A stretch of 64,000 nt of DNA from positions 62,001 to 126,000 of the IMG/VR virus record IMGVR_UViG_3300031251_000001; one strand, 5' to 3'. This DNA is from a virus. Shown piece by piece: positions 15,445-24,318 of the stretch. A program made the translations under genes and the position numbers. The notes beneath the pieces are model-generated. The model saw nothing but the letters and a program-made list of their open reading frames with translations, had not been told where the DNA came from and did no database searches. Positions within the stretch are counted from its first letter, which is position 1, and the number at the start of each line of letters is the position of its first letter.

Positions 15445-18279
15445 TTAGAACGAGATGTACAGATCGACGCCGTTGTTAGGAGCGACGCCTGTGCAGCTGG
15501 CGTACACATTGATGCGATCCTGGTTGATCGGATCGCGTGAGACGAGAACGTCACCGTTGATGCTCTGCAGCTGCGGTCCCAGATCAGGGTTGATGATGGT
15601 ATCCGTCTTGCTGCGGAGAATCGCGTTGGTGAGATCGCGAATCTTGCCCACCAGGCGGTCGGTGGTATTGGTACGACCCTTGAAGGGTTCATAAGCGTCG
15701 GCGAAGGCATAGAGGACGTCGTACTTGTTACGCACCATCATCTCTTCGCGAACACTGATGTTGTTGGTGTCACCGGTGGTCACAGCATGGCGGGTGTAGA
15801 TACGACCCGTCGCTGGATCCTGGGTGATGATGCAACCGCCGGCTGCGGCGATCGTATCCTGGTTGTCGTCGCTGAAGCGGCGAGTGATTCGCTGGACACT
15901 GGAGAAGCCCAGGAGTTCGACGTTGGTGAGGCCCTGGTTAGGCAGAACACCGTACGCCAATCCCACCCAGGCACAGCAAGCGAAGTAACCAGGCACGCTC
16001 TCGGCACCCGACTCGAAGGAGTCGGGGACGATGCGGCTGATCGTTTCGCTGGAGTCAGCACCGCACTGAGCGGCGAACTCGGCGGCTTCCAGGCCGGCGT
16101 CAGTGTTTCGCCACACCTCGCCCTTGCTGGCGACGCTGATGGCAACCGAAGTACCGGTCACCAGACGCAGCTCCTCCTCCGACACGACTTCGGCGATGAC
16201 GTATTCAGCGTAAGTGACGCCACCGAAGCCATTGGTACCGTAACCGAAGCGGAAGATATCACCAGCGTGAACGCCATTGGTGATGAACCCGGCGTTGGAG
16301 GTGGTGCAAATGACACGGGTGTATTGAGTACCCGTGGTATCGGGATCGTCCGAGGTCGTGAACAGGGCCACTGCCTCGTCCAGGGTAGTAGGCAGTGTAT
16401 GGCCTACCACGCTCGAGCCGGCGGAGACGACCGGGATCGCCGGAGTGGCGAAGGTCGGCAAGAAGACGCGACGGAACTTCTTGTTGATGGCAGAACCCAT
16501 CGCCGCCACGTGTGCGATCGCCAGGTCATGCACGTCGGGGTCGTTGCTGCAGACCGCGATGGCTCCCACGTCGTTTCGCTGAGCCAAGTCACCAAAGCCT
16601 GAAGCCCAGGAATTGATGTCATCGGGGTTAGCGATACAGCGGAACAGGATTGTGGAGGTGTTGTTGCCACCGTTCTGCAGGGCGTAACGGACACCACGAT
16701 AACCGGGGTTATCATTGCTGTCGTCGCCACCCAGCAACGTCGGTAGCTGGCTCACGTCCGTGAAGGACAAGACGGAGTCAGAGATGTCACCACGCCAGTA
16801 TTGAGCTTCGACGTACAGCACGCCGTAACCCTTGCTCGCTTCCGAGACCAGGGGGATACGGAGCAGGGCACCACCGTTGGTCCAGCTTGGATCGGTGAGG
16901 GTGATACCGGACTTGACGGTCAGCTGCGTCTGGGTCGTCGAGAAGCTGACATTCGGGGGCGACCAGGTCTGGTTGCGAGGCAACTGGATTGAGGGCACCC
17001 GGATGAACAGAGTCAAGTCGACTTCAGTGTCATCGTCGATCGTGGAGTCGAAGTTGTTGGTGAGCTCCAGGTACTTCATGGCCCCGGTCGTCGCGGCGGT
17101 GGCGGCAATGGTGTACTTGTCGCCCTTCCGCAAGCCGGTGTGGCTGAAGGCTCCGGTGACTCCCAGGGAGCCGATGAGGACAGGGGTAGCGGCAGCCGTC
17201 ACACTGGTTGGCCCGCTCTGATCGATACCATTGCTGGTGGAGACGGTGATCTGAGGAGGAGTGCCGTCCGTGAACTCACCGCCACGGGTCACTTCGATGA
17301 TGTAGACGGTATCCTGCCCGCCGCTGTAGGTGCCGGCAGCCGTGACCGCGGAAGCGGTGTGAGCACCGACCACAGCGTAGGACCAGACCTGACCGACCAC
17401 AATGTTGCTGGGGCTGATGCCGGCGGATGTGGCGGTCGAGATACAACTAGAACCAGTGGTGTAGGTGAAGGTCACTGTCAAGCCACGGGTACCGACTGCC
17501 TTGGCGACGCCGGTGGCGGCAGGCGAGAAGCTGGCGACGTCATCCAGGCCCGAAGCACTGGTAACACGGAAGACGGCTGTGGTCAGATCGCCACCGATGG
17601 AGCCTTCGAGCACCGTGAAGGTGTAGGTATCGGTGATGAAGCCATCGTGCTGGCCGTTATAGCCAGCTGCGCTGCCGGTGGCGAAAATACAATTCACGCC
17701 GCCGCCTGTTTGCGTCGGAGTAGCGGAAGCAGAAGTGGTACCGGCGTTCCCGGCCACTGCGGCAGCCGAACCGACCACAGCATCGACTGTCACACCCTTG
17801 ACGCTGCGGACGGTGCTCCACAGGGTGATCGGGGCGGAAGCGTTGTTAATCGCTCGCACTTTGACCACGTCACCGGCCTGGACGTCGCGGTCCTTGAAGG
17901 CACCGCTGCGGGCGATGCCGCCGTTGGCAGCGAAGTTCAGATCGGAAGAGAAGATAAGGTTGGGGCCGTCACCAGACTTGGTGATGGAGGAACCACCGGT
18001 GGAAGAATCGGTGAAATACTGGAGCAAGGCGTCTTTGACGAACACCTTGGTAAAGGTCTCGCTGACTCGCGAGGTTCCGGGTTTGCCTGGCCAGCTGAAT
18101 GTCTGGTCGAGAAGACCATCGTAGTAATCCAGACGCCCCTGGGCCTGCTCGGCGGGAACGCCGAAACGAATCAGCTGGGCCACTGGCGCCATGACCACAC
18201 CGCGGCGTGGGCTGACGTTGACAGTGGGCTGAATCGTCGAGGTCTGGAAAATGCGGTTTTGAGGCCGGATATACGTCAC
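15445..18279 (-). CDS. tail sheath protein
   Basis: This 944-residue protein is the contractile tail sheath. The N-terminal residues carry the VSPRRGVVMAPVAQLIRFGV entry segment. A central block (about 120-420) is rich in T, G and V like immunoglobulin-type insertions. The C-terminal domain (about 790-944) has the conserved sheath order: IAAAGGCIITQDPATGRIYT, then THAV-like, then a long helix LVGKIRDLTNAILRSK, then a terminal beta strand INVYASCTGVAP. It is longer than T4 gp18 (659 residues), so it probably carries extra surface domains. The following gene is the tube. This is the best evidence that the phage has a myovirus morphology. Confidence 0.8.
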   Translation of the reverse strand: MTYIRPQNRIFQTSTIQPTVNVSPRRGVVMAPVAQLIRFGVPAEQAQGRLDYYDGLLDQTFSWPGKPGTSRVSETFTKVFVKDALLQYFTDSSTGGSSITKSGDGPNLIFSSDLNFAANGGIARSGAFKDRDVQAGDVVKVRAINNASAPITLWSTVRSVKGVTVDAVVGSAAAVAGNAGTTSASATPTQTGGGVNCIFATGSAAGYNGQHDGFITDTYTFTVLEGSIGGDLTTAVFRVTSASGLDDVASFSPAATGVAKAVGTRGLTVTFTYTTGSSCISTATSAGISPSNIVVGQVWSYAVVGAHTASAVTAAGTYSGGQDTVYIIEVTRGGEFTDGTPPQITVSTSNGIDQSGPTSVTAAATPVLIGSLGVTGAFSHTGLRKGDKYTIAATAATTGAMKYLELTNNFDSTIDDDTEVDLTLFIRVPSIQLPRNQTWSPPNVSFSTTQTQLTVKSGITLTDPSWTNGGALLRIPLVSEASKGYGVLYVEAQYWRGDISDSVLSFTDVSQLPTLLGGDDSNDNPGYRGVRYALQNGGNNTSTILFRCIANPDDINSWASGFGDLAQRNDVGAIAVCSNDPDVHDLAIAHVAAMGSAINKKFRRVFLPTFATPAIPVVSAGSSVVGHTLPTTLDEAVALFTTSDDPDTTGTQYTRVICTTSNAGFITNGVHAGDIFRFGYGTNGFGGVTYAEYVIAEVVSEEELRLVTGTSVAISVASKGEVWRNTDAGLEAAEFAAQCGADSSETISRIVPDSFESGAESVPGYFACCAWVGLAYGVLPNQGLTNVELLGFSSVQRITRRFSDDNQDTIAAAGGCIITQDPATGRIYTRHAVTTGDTNNISVREEMMVRNKYDVLYAFADAYEPFKGRTNTTDRLVGKIRDLTNAILRSKTDTIINPDLGPQLQSINGDVLVSRDPINQDRINVYASCTGVAPNNGVDLYISF

Positions 18280-18303
18280 GTCACTTCCTCCGTGTCGGGT
18301 GGC

Positions 18304-19014
18304 TTATTGCAAGACGGTATTGGCAGTCAGGATCACATCTTTAAGTATGGGTGATTCCTGATTTAATTTCCACATGTAGTCGAAGGCCCAGGAGATGTTG
18401 ATGGGGCAAGCGAAGGCTTCGCGAGCCTCTTCGATCTCGGACGGCCCCTCCATCCCAACGACCTTGTAGTCCCATAATCTGAGCTTCGTGCCGATGATGG
18501 GAGCGGTCTCCGCCAGGGCCATGGCCGCTTCTACACCCAGCCAGAGAGCGCCTTCTCCGTTGGAGTGAATAGCGAAGACAGTGTGTGTCCCCAGGATGCG
18601 AAAGGTGTAGCAGGCTTGGTTGTCTTCATAGCCGAGGCGGTTGGCGATGCTGGTGACCTGGAACTTCATTCCGTGCGACTTGACCACCAGAGCAGGGCGA
18701 ACTCCGACGTCTCTCATCTTGATGCGATAGATCGATTCAATGGTGATGTCGGAGGGTGTGGAAGAGGTGGTGGGTCGCCAGACCTTATTGCGCAGGGTCG
18801 TCTCCCCGAGTGTCTGGGGTTGGGAGAACTGGGTCCGCAAGATCTGGATGATGGAGCCCTTGATGGCGATCGGGTGCATAGCCCGGCTGCAGACGGTATC
18901 CAGCAGGTCGCTGGGAACGAGCTGGACGATCTCCGGTGGCGTATCCGATGAAGAGTCATCGGGTGGACACCACTGGTTCTGTGCGTCATCACTGACTGGC
19001 TGACTGTTCGGCAT
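18304..19014 (-). CDS. neck/tail-completion protein candidate
   Basis: This 236-residue protein lies immediately upstream of the sheath gene, where tail terminator or neck proteins are encoded. It begins with an acidic, proline-rich N-terminus, followed by mixed beta and helical structure (AIKGSIIQILRTQFSQPQTL, LRLWDYKVVGMEGPSEIEEA). I do not recognise a family motif. It shares one base with the stop of the small gene before it, so it is part of the same operon. Confidence 0.6.
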   Translation of the reverse strand: MPNSQPVSDDAQNQWCPPDDSSSDTPPEIVQLVPSDLLDTVCSRAMHPIAIKGSIIQILRTQFSQPQTLGETTLRNKVWRPTTSSTPSDITIESIYRIKMRDVGVRPALVVKSHGMKFQVTSIANRLGYEDNQACYTFRILGTHTVFAIHSNGEGALWLGVEAAMALAETAPIIGTKLRLWDYKVVGMEGPSEIEEAREAFACPINISWAFDYMWKLNQESPILKDVILTANTVLQ

Positions 19015-19205
19015 TAGCGTCCTTGCTTATTCCGGTCGTCGTAACCACGATGGCTGGTATCGGCTGGTGGCTTCTGGAGACGTTCGATAACAGCTTGCGG
19101 GTGCTCGAACGTGTAGTGGTTCAAGGAGATTTTCCCGATGAGGGGATTGCTCTCCTTGGACTTTTTCTTTTTCTCTTCGTTTTCATCCCGCGAGAAGGGC
19201 GGCAT
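19014..19205 (-). CDS. small charged protein in the neck operon
   Basis: This 63-residue, strongly charged protein (lysine/glutamate-rich residues 6-18) overlaps the end of the zinc-containing neck gene by 23 bp and ends one base into the next gene. It is translated in frame with the operon, and no other reading frame better explains these bases. It may be a small assembly factor. Its start (ATG 19205) has no strong ribosome site, so coupling to the upstream gene is likely. Confidence 0.5.
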   Translation of the reverse strand: MPPFSRDENEEKKKKSKESNPLIGKISLNHYTFEHPQAVIERLQKPPADTSHRGYDDRNKQGR

Positions 19206-20061
19206 AGGCGGCCTGCTGTGGTATTTGGACTTTGTAAATGACGTCGTTTACCGGAGCGAGCTTCAGCTCTACGGACCCCAGGATGGGGGTGCCGCGAATC
19301 TCCTTGGTGTTCTGGATCGGGCCAATGTAGTAGCGGTCATCGGTCCGCAGGTTGACCCAGACGTCGTAAGGGTCGACCATGGGAATGAGCAACATCTCCC
19401 CTTTGATCTTAACCAAGGACCAGGGTCCTTTGGTCTCGCCGTCGAGCTGCAGATCCGTCTCTGAGGGGGTAGGACGAATCCAGACGCAGTCGACAGGGTA
19501 GAAGTAGCCGCAGGTAAAACCTGTGCCAACACAGACTTCGCACTGCGGATCTTTGATGTCGCCTGTCTCTTCACTGGTGCAGCGAGGACAAGGGGTGCCG
19601 GTGATCCGCCGCTTGAGCAGGAGCCCAAGCTGGCAGCGTAGGTCACGGCGGAACTTGAGCGTCTCGGTGAAGTAGGTGTGCTGCAGGATTCGCCACGATT
19701 CCGGATCCAGCGTCCCTTCGATCGATGTGGGCTGTGAGTAGTAGACACCCAGGTCGGTGGTGAGGCGGATGCGGTAGTGGGTATAGACGATGTCGCCGCT
19801 GATGTGGTCATCGGGGTCCGTCATGCTGAAGGCGTCAACGACGTCGGAGCCCACGGGCGTCCAGTCGGTGGCGCTGGCATTGCCGGTGTAGCCGATCTGT
19901 ACCTGGAAGGTGTACGGCCCTGGATCGGTGAAATCTGTTCGCAGATCCCAGTAGATCGACGTGCCGCCCCGGTTGATGAACGACACAATGACCCGCTCAA
20001 AGACGGAATCGCAATTCCGGGGGTCACAGGCGACGTCAGTGGTGTTGCAGGTATTGGTCAA
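19183..20061 (-). CDS. neck or head-tail connector protein with a zinc-binding module
   Basis: The first half of this 292-residue protein is beta-rich and resembles an immunoglobulin-like fold (VIVSFINRGGTSIYWDLRT, PYTFQVQIGYTG). The second half contains a four-cysteine module at about residues 157-180 (CPRC, then CEVCVGTGF), a CxxC-CxxC zinc site of the kind seen in some neck and tail proteins of large myophages. It sits between an unknown neck gene and the sheath genes. The domain combination and position suggest a connector role, but the family is not named. Confidence 0.55.
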   Translation of the reverse strand: MTNTCNTTDVACDPRNCDSVFERVIVSFINRGGTSIYWDLRTDFTDPGPYTFQVQIGYTGNASATDWTPVGSDVVDAFSMTDPDDHISGDIVYTHYRIRLTTDLGVYYSQPTSIEGTLDPESWRILQHTYFTETLKFRRDLRCQLGLLLKRRITGTPCPRCTSEETGDIKDPQCEVCVGTGFTCGYFYPVDCVWIRPTPSETDLQLDGETKGPWSLVKIKGEMLLIPMVDPYDVWVNLRTDDRYYIGPIQNTKEIRGTPILGSVELKLAPVNDVIYKVQIPQQAAYAALLAG

Positions 20062-20064
20062 GGT

Positions 20065-20928
20065 TTAGAGGTACCCGCTGAGCATGCTGTAATCAGAGTT
20101 CACTTCACCCCAGCACTGGTTGAAGCTGTTGGCTGCCTTCTGACCAGCCACGAACTTCTCGTACGCTGCCAGGTCAGTACGTGCCCAGCGATCGTAGGTG
20201 GCATCACGGTTGAAGGGATCGTCCGGGGAGTTCATCTTGTTACGGGCGTAGCCGGCTGCGGCCCCGAGCTGCAGGAGGGCCACGGTGGCACGCAGCCATT
20301 GTTCGCGGTACGGGAAGCTCCTGGTGTGATAGACGTATTGCGGCATCTGCGGTCGCATCTCGTTCCATATCGTCACCGGGCGGGTGTAGGCCATCATGAT
20401 CTCGTCGGCCCCGAACTCGGCCCGCTGCAAGAGCACGTTATCGACTCGCCCGTTGTCGCGGATGGCGTAACGGATTTCGGAGATCGTCGGTGGTCCACGC
20501 CTGGTAGCAAGTTCGTTGGCAAGCATGACCCAGTTGGATCGTTCAATGCTGAGGACGCTGCGGGCGATGCGATTAGGCCGAGTGGTCCCCGTAGGCACGA
20601 TTCCCCATTCAATGCCCCAGATACCGGGGCTGTCGAGGAGGTCGTCCGGCAAGTCGACTGACATAAGTGTGGGCGACGTCCTAGTGGCTGTGACTTTGTA
20701 AATGGGATCGCTGCAGCGGTCGGATGTCTGATCACGGTTGCCGTGGGATAGAGGTTCACGGATGACGGCGTAGATGGTATCGCTGTCCAGCGTGGTAATG
20801 GGGGCGCCGCTGGGGTCGCGAAACGAGAACTGCAAGGTAGCGGAAACACCGCCGTCAATGACGTACGCCCTGGCGCGTTCCAGGGTCTTGCAGCCGTCGA
20901 TAATCGGAATGGTTTCAGGGTAGAGCAT
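20065..20928 (-). CDS. head-tail region virion protein, unknown
   Basis: This 287-residue protein starts at ATG 20928..20926, with a GGGAG site upstream and a terminator about 50 bp further up. Residues 25-130 have an immunoglobulin-like beta pattern (VSATLQFSFRDPSGAPITTL, IWGIEWGIVPTG). The C-terminal part is helical (LRATVALLQLGAAAGYARNK). The longer in-frame start at 21048 would run through the terminator and the preceding gene and is rejected. It is the first gene of the neck-tail transcript. No family is recognised. Confidence 0.65.
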   Translation of the reverse strand: MLYPETIPIIDGCKTLERARAYVIDGGVSATLQFSFRDPSGAPITTLDSDTIYAVIREPLSHGNRDQTSDRCSDPIYKVTATRTSPTLMSVDLPDDLLDSPGIWGIEWGIVPTGTTRPNRIARSVLSIERSNWVMLANELATRRGPPTISEIRYAIRDNGRVDNVLLQRAEFGADEIMMAYTRPVTIWNEMRPQMPQYVYHTRSFPYREQWLRATVALLQLGAAAGYARNKMNSPDDPFNRDATYDRWARTDLAAYEKFVAGQKAANSFNQCWGEVNSDYSMLSGYL

Positions 20929-20978
20929 GGACTCCCATCCTTGGTCGTCGTGTTTCTCCAGTATACCCTGAGTGACGG

Positions 20979-21009
20979 CTAAAGAAAAAGATCGGGGCCG
21001 AAGCCCCGA
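20979..21009 (-). terminator. rho-independent terminator with a UUCG loop
   Basis: On the minus strand TCGGGGC-TTCG-GCCCCGA forms a 7-bp stem with a classical UUCG tetraloop, followed by TCTTTTTCTTTAGC. It ends the transcript of the exported-protein gene, whose stop codon is at 21020. The tail TTTTTCTTTAGC is shared with two other terminators in the window. Confidence 0.9.
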
Positions 21010-21019
21010 CCTCGTGAGT

Positions 21020-21577
21020 CTATTTCTTGCATAAGGCGGTGAAGGCATCCTTCTCGTTGTAAGGCTTGCTCTTGTCGGCGATCGCCTTTGTCTCGGCGGT
21101 CGCCAGACCGTCCAGAATGCCCATGATCTCCTCGGTGGTGGAGACCTGGTTGAGGTTGGTGCTGGCGGTGATCAGGTCGGCAATGCGTCGATATGACACG
21201 GCCACCTTAACGGCGTAGTCGTGCTGCTCTTTGCCGGCATATCTCCATTCTTCAATCGCTGCATCGGCCAGGGCCGCTGCATTGATGTACTGCTGGGCTA
21301 CCTTGCCCGACCGCCAGCCCTTCCACCAGATGCTGGAGACCGTCTCCATGTTCCAGAGACGGATCTTGGTAGCGTAACTGGTCAGCTCTCGGCTGGCTTC
21401 CTCTTTGTCGGTGGCGGCGTTGCCCACCCAGATCTTCTGCCCAAACAGACCAAAGCACCAGGTCTTGTCCTCAATCTGAAGATTGCGGAAAGACTCGTGA
21501 CGCTGAGGACCGTAGTCCTGGGCGGAAGCGAGGCCAGTGGAAACCAACACGGCCAGGATTGCGACGAACTTCTTCAT
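21020..21577 (-). CDS. exported protein with signal peptide, unknown function
   Basis: This 185-residue protein begins MKKFVAILAVLVSTGLASAQ, a typical Sec signal peptide (positive n-region, hydrophobic core, ASA-Q cleavage site). It should be exported to the periplasm or outside. The mature part is helical, with tryptophans (IRLWNMETVSSIWWKGWRSG) and two cysteines. The start at 21577 has AGGGAG upstream; an upstream in-frame start at 21625 would bury the signal peptide. It is followed by a strong terminator and preceded by a terminator-like hairpin, so it may be expressed separately from the structural operons. Superinfection exclusion or envelope modification are possible but unproven roles. 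Confidence 0.75.
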   Translation of the reverse strand: MKKFVAILAVLVSTGLASAQDYGPQRHESFRNLQIEDKTWCFGLFGQKIWVGNAATDKEEASRELTSYATKIRLWNMETVSSIWWKGWRSGKVAQQYINAAALADAAIEEWRYAGKEQHDYAVKVAVSYRRIADLITASTNLNQVSTTEEIMGILDGLATAETKAIADKSKPYNEKDAFTALCKK

Positions 21578-21633
21578 AACTCGGACTCCCTTGAAAGGGT
21601 GAAACGGAACAACCCAACCGACCATCGGCTGGG
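21578..21633 (-). promoter_or_regulatory. hairpin plus leader shared with the gene at 51.6 kb
   Basis: On the minus strand CCCAGCCGA-TGG-TCGGTTGGG (21633..21613) is followed by TTGTTCCG and then by the leader CAAGGGAGTCCGAGTT right before the ATG. Almost the same leader (CAAGGAGTCCGAGTC) precedes the ATG at 51598, also after a hairpin with a T-run. The shared leader includes the ribosome site and probably a common control element. Confidence 0.5.
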
Positions 21634-21668
21634 CTTAGGTGCGTGTTTAACGTCACGCCGGACGAGCC

Positions 21669-22031
21669 TCAGACGACGATACGCGCGTTATCGATCATGC
21701 GACCGGTGAGTGTCGGTTCGTCGTGCTGAGCTTGACGATCGGCCATGGCAGCCCGCAGGTCTGCCGCTGACCATTGTTTGATCCTCTGCTGTGGCTCCCG
21801 GACGGGAGCAAATTGACTGATCCCGCTCGGCTGGTGGGGAGCGTCGATCCAACGGACCACCGGGGAGCCGCCAGGCCCGAAGGCCTCAACGATCCAGGCG
21901 ATCCCCTTGGTCAAGTGACCAGCCAGATTCGCTATGCCTTGAGCCAGCATAACGACTAGGCCGGCCAGAGAGCCGAGGGAGCCCTCAAAGCACTTCATGA
22001 AGATGAATCCAGTCAGTAACCAGAAAGCCAT
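21669..22031 (-). CDS. small membrane protein
   Basis: This 120-residue protein starts at ATG 22031..22029, with GGGG a few bases upstream. Residues 1-45 are hydrophobic (WLLTGFIFM, then LAGLVVMLAQGIANLAGHL), giving one or two membrane segments. The remainder is a soluble glutamine- and arginine-rich tail. No family is recognised. It sits downstream of the Fn3 protein terminator and of palindrome copy 2, and upstream of the exported protein, so it may belong to a small host-interaction unit. Confidence 0.6.
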   Translation of the reverse strand: MAFWLLTGFIFMKCFEGSLGSLAGLVVMLAQGIANLAGHLTKGIAWIVEAFGPGGSPVVRWIDAPHQPSGISQFAPVREPQQRIKQWSAADLRAAMADRQAQHDEPTLTGRMIDNARIVV

Positions 22032-22131
22032 GTTAAGCCCCAAAGTAAGAGATGATGTATACCGGTGAGGTATACGATCTTCATGTGTTATGACGCAAAT
22101 AGGGCTGTAATTTAGTGGTTTTCAGAGCCTT

Positions 22132-22149
22132 CCAAAATACGTATTTTGC
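22132..22149. repeat. palindromic element, copy 2 (one mismatch)
   Basis: CCAAAATACGTATTTTGC differs from the perfect palindrome at its last base. The 18-mer TCCAAAATACGTATTTTG on the plus strand is identical to all other copies. It lies next to the terminator of the Fn3-protein gene and about 100 bp upstream of the small membrane protein start. Confidence 0.8.
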
Positions 22150-22153
22150 AACG

Positions 22154-22181
22154 AAAAAACGGCGAGGAAAACCTCGCCGTT
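22154..22181 (-). terminator. rho-independent terminator after the Fn3 protein gene
   Basis: AACGGCGAGG-TTTT-CCTCGCCGTT on the minus strand is a perfect 10-bp stem followed by TTTT. It lies 22 bp beyond the stop of the gene at 22203 and should end the head-module transcript. Confidence 0.9.
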
Positions 22182-22202
22182 GTCATAGTTAGATCAGCTC
22201 GA

Positions 22203-22817
22203 TTAGGAGGTCGAGTGAGTGCCGATGCCGCTGGCGGTGCCTTGACCTTCGGCTGTGACAGCACGGACTCGGAAGTCGTAGCTGGTGGCAGTCGTGAGGC
22301 CGGTCACCGTGTGGGTCGTACCAGTACCTGCGGAAGGTACCTGGGTCCAGCTGTTGGCGCTGTGGACAGACCATTCCACAATGTAGCTGAGGATCGGTCG
22401 AGTACCGGGGTCGGTAGGAGCCGTCCAGTTGACGACCTGGGTCGTCGCTGCGGTAGTACCGAAGGTCGGCGTACCAGGAGGGCCAGCAACCACTTCTGTG
22501 GAAGGTACTTTGGTTCCGACAGTTCCGCTCGCCGAGGTGATGTCGTAGAGACCACCATTGACGGTATCCAGAACTTGCGGTGCTGGGGGGATAATAGCAA
22601 TGGTGCCAGCGACAACCAATGCTTCGATTTCAGCGCTCATCCGCTTGGGAGAACGACGATTGCCTGCAGAGATGAGATCTCCGATCGACCCGATGTTATC
22701 GAGCATCACGGAGCCATTTGCGGGAATCGTGCCACCCCACGGAGGCAAGAAGGCGATGTATTGATCCTGAGCTGTCAGGTTCTTTACAACCGTCTTCAAG
22801 CTGTTGGCAGTTGACAT
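22203..22817 (-). CDS. virion protein with a C-terminal fibronectin type III domain
   Basis: This 204-residue protein has an N-terminal domain of unknown fold (residues 1-105). A C-terminal Fn3 domain follows, with PGTPTFGTT, VVNWTAPTD, PILSYIVEWS and YDFRVRAVTAEGQG in the right order. Fn3 and other Ig-like domains are common decorations on phage capsids and tails and bind cell-surface glycans weakly. The start at 22817 has GAGG five bases upstream; a GTG at 22823 overlaps that site. It ends the head module before a strong terminator. A capsid decoration role is inferred. Confidence 0.7.
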   Translation of the reverse strand: MSTANSLKTVVKNLTAQDQYIAFLPPWGGTIPANGSVMLDNIGSIGDLISAGNRRSPKRMSAEIEALVVAGTIAIIPPAPQVLDTVNGGLYDITSASGTVGTKVPSTEVVAGPPGTPTFGTTAATTQVVNWTAPTDPGTRPILSYIVEWSVHSANSWTQVPSAGTGTTHTVTGLTTATSYDFRVRAVTAEGQGTASGIGTHSTS

Positions 22818-22879
22818 GATCACCTCGTTAATCCGGCCGCGATCGACCGGTGGGATAGTTGGTTATTGAGTACCTGGGG

Positions 22880-23233
22880 TTATTCCTGATCGGCTTCCGC
22901 CTCGAAAGCCACTGCTGCGGCCTCCGAGAGGACAGCATCGCTTGCCAGCTTACTGACCAGTTCGCCGAGGTCGTTTTCCTCGGTGGACTGGGTGGTGAAG
23001 CGGCTGACGATGTCGTTGGCCTGCTTGGCCACGCCGGCGAATCGATCCTGAGTAGCGATCAATCCGTGTTCCTGCGCGGTCACCAGGTCATCAGCCAGTT
23101 TGATCAGGCTGTAGCGTTCCGCATCATTTTCCGGAACCAAGTCGAAAGCGTGCTTCAGCTTATCGAACATCACGTTGTCGCGGAGTTCGGTGAGCTGACC
23201 ACGGGACCTCTCGATCACTTGGATATTGTTCAT
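22880..23233 (-). CDS. small helical head-module protein
   Basis: This 117-residue, acidic, all-helical protein follows the major capsid gene. It contains LADDLV, QANDIV and VSKLASDAV segments; the last matches the K-x-A-x-D pattern common in this gene block. No family is recognised. It could be a capsid-associated or chaperone protein. Confidence 0.65.
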   Translation of the reverse strand: MNNIQVIERSRGQLTELRDNVMFDKLKHAFDLVPENDAERYSLIKLADDLVTAQEHGLIATQDRFAGVAKQANDIVSRFTTQSTEENDLGELVSKLASDAVLSEAAAVAFEAEADQE

Positions 23234-23269
23234 GTTTGAATCCTTGTGTCTGTAAGTGAGGAAGAGACA

Positions 23270-23289
23270 CCGCTAGCTTACACTAGCGG
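23270..23289 (-). other. hairpin after the major capsid gene
   Basis: CCGCTAG and CTAGCGG form a 7-bp stem around a 6-base loop, 14 bp after the capsid stop. The next bases on the minus strand (TGTCTCTTCC) lack a T-run, so partial termination or mRNA stabilisation is more likely than full termination. Confidence 0.55.
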
Positions 23290-23302
23290 CACTCCCGTGG
23301 GA

Positions 23303-24256
23303 TTAGTATTGGATGCGGACCAAGCCGTTGGTGTTGGCGATGACAGCACCGAAGCGCTGGTACACCGACATCCTCACGACTTCTTTATGACGCTCAATAA
23401 AGAGCATCGGCTCCGACATGTAGATATGTTTGCCCAGGCAATCTGGCTTCGCAAAATAGTAAGCCTCGCCGGTCTGCACCAGGGCCTTCTTGATGGTGAT
23501 TCGCCAGGTCAAGTCGAACAGGTTGTCCTGAACCTTGAACTCCTGGGAATAGAGACCACGCTTGGCGATCAGTTCAGCGGTGTCACCACCCCATTCCTGA
23601 CGATTCCACTTGGCCACATCGAAGAAGGTGATGTGATTGACCAGGCCCACCTTGGCGGGGAAGCTGGAGGGGGTGTCGGCCAGAGTCTTGAGAGACTCGA
23701 CCAGGGACTCACGGGAGAACCCGCCGCCCACGTCCTTGTACTGGACGGAGCCGGAAGTAGCGACCGTGCTTCCCATCGTGCCGACAGCGAACTGGCAGGC
23801 CGATGTAAAGACGGTATCTTTTTCCGCTGAAAGATCTTTCGTCATGTTATCGACGACGATCTGGCGGATGTCCATGTCGTAGGTGACGAGATCGCCAACG
23901 TCGACTTGGACTTCGGGGGTTTCCACGTGCTGAACGGTGAGGCGGTAGCGATCACCACGCAGGTAGAAGTCATCGGTGCTGGAAGCGAAGGCCATGCTGA
24001 TGGCAGCAGGGCTATCGGGTTCCATGTCGAGCACGTACCCAGGGCGTGGGTCGTCGATCGACTTGTCATACCGACCCTCGGCCTTCTCGCCGGGGATAAT
24101 GTCATCAAGATACCCGGTTTCACGGAGCATCTTGCGGATGAACGATCGGATGCCGTCTTCGGCCTTCTTGGTCCGCATCGGGTCGCCACTGAGGTAGTTA
24201 TCACGCCATTGGGCGTTTGCCTGCCTCATGTCTTCCCGAGTGTATGTCTGCGTCAT
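23303..24256 (-). CDS. major capsid protein, HK97-fold candidate
   Basis: This 317-residue protein has the layout of HK97-fold capsid proteins. It has a helical N-arm (residues 1-60), an extended-loop-like region near 105-130 (VDVGDLVTYDMDIRQIVVDN), and a long helix-containing P domain. The C-terminal strand MSVYQRFGAVIANTNGLVRI closely follows the end pattern of many capsid proteins. It is preceded by a capsid-associated gene and a scaffold candidate and followed by decoration candidates. I see no long cleaved propeptide, so maturation cleavage, if any, would remove little. Confidence 0.7.
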   Translation of the reverse strand: MTQTYTREDMRQANAQWRDNYLSGDPMRTKKAEDGIRSFIRKMLRETGYLDDIIPGEKAEGRYDKSIDDPRPGYVLDMEPDSPAAISMAFASSTDDFYLRGDRYRLTVQHVETPEVQVDVGDLVTYDMDIRQIVVDNMTKDLSAEKDTVFTSACQFAVGTMGSTVATSGSVQYKDVGGGFSRESLVESLKTLADTPSSFPAKVGLVNHITFFDVAKWNRQEWGGDTAELIAKRGLYSQEFKVQDNLFDLTWRITIKKALVQTGEAYYFAKPDCLGKHIYMSEPMLFIERHKEVVRMSVYQRFGAVIANTNGLVRIQY

Positions 24257-24318
24257 GCGTAATTCCTTTTACAGCATTGTGAGTTGAGGGGAAGTCAGTT
24301 CATTCCTGGTACACAGGA

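Noticed and set aside
17140-18354. 404-codon plus-strand frame opposite the sheath gene
   Set aside because: It is antisense to the sheath gene, whose family pattern is clear, and has low-complexity R/G/D composition. It is a shadow frame.
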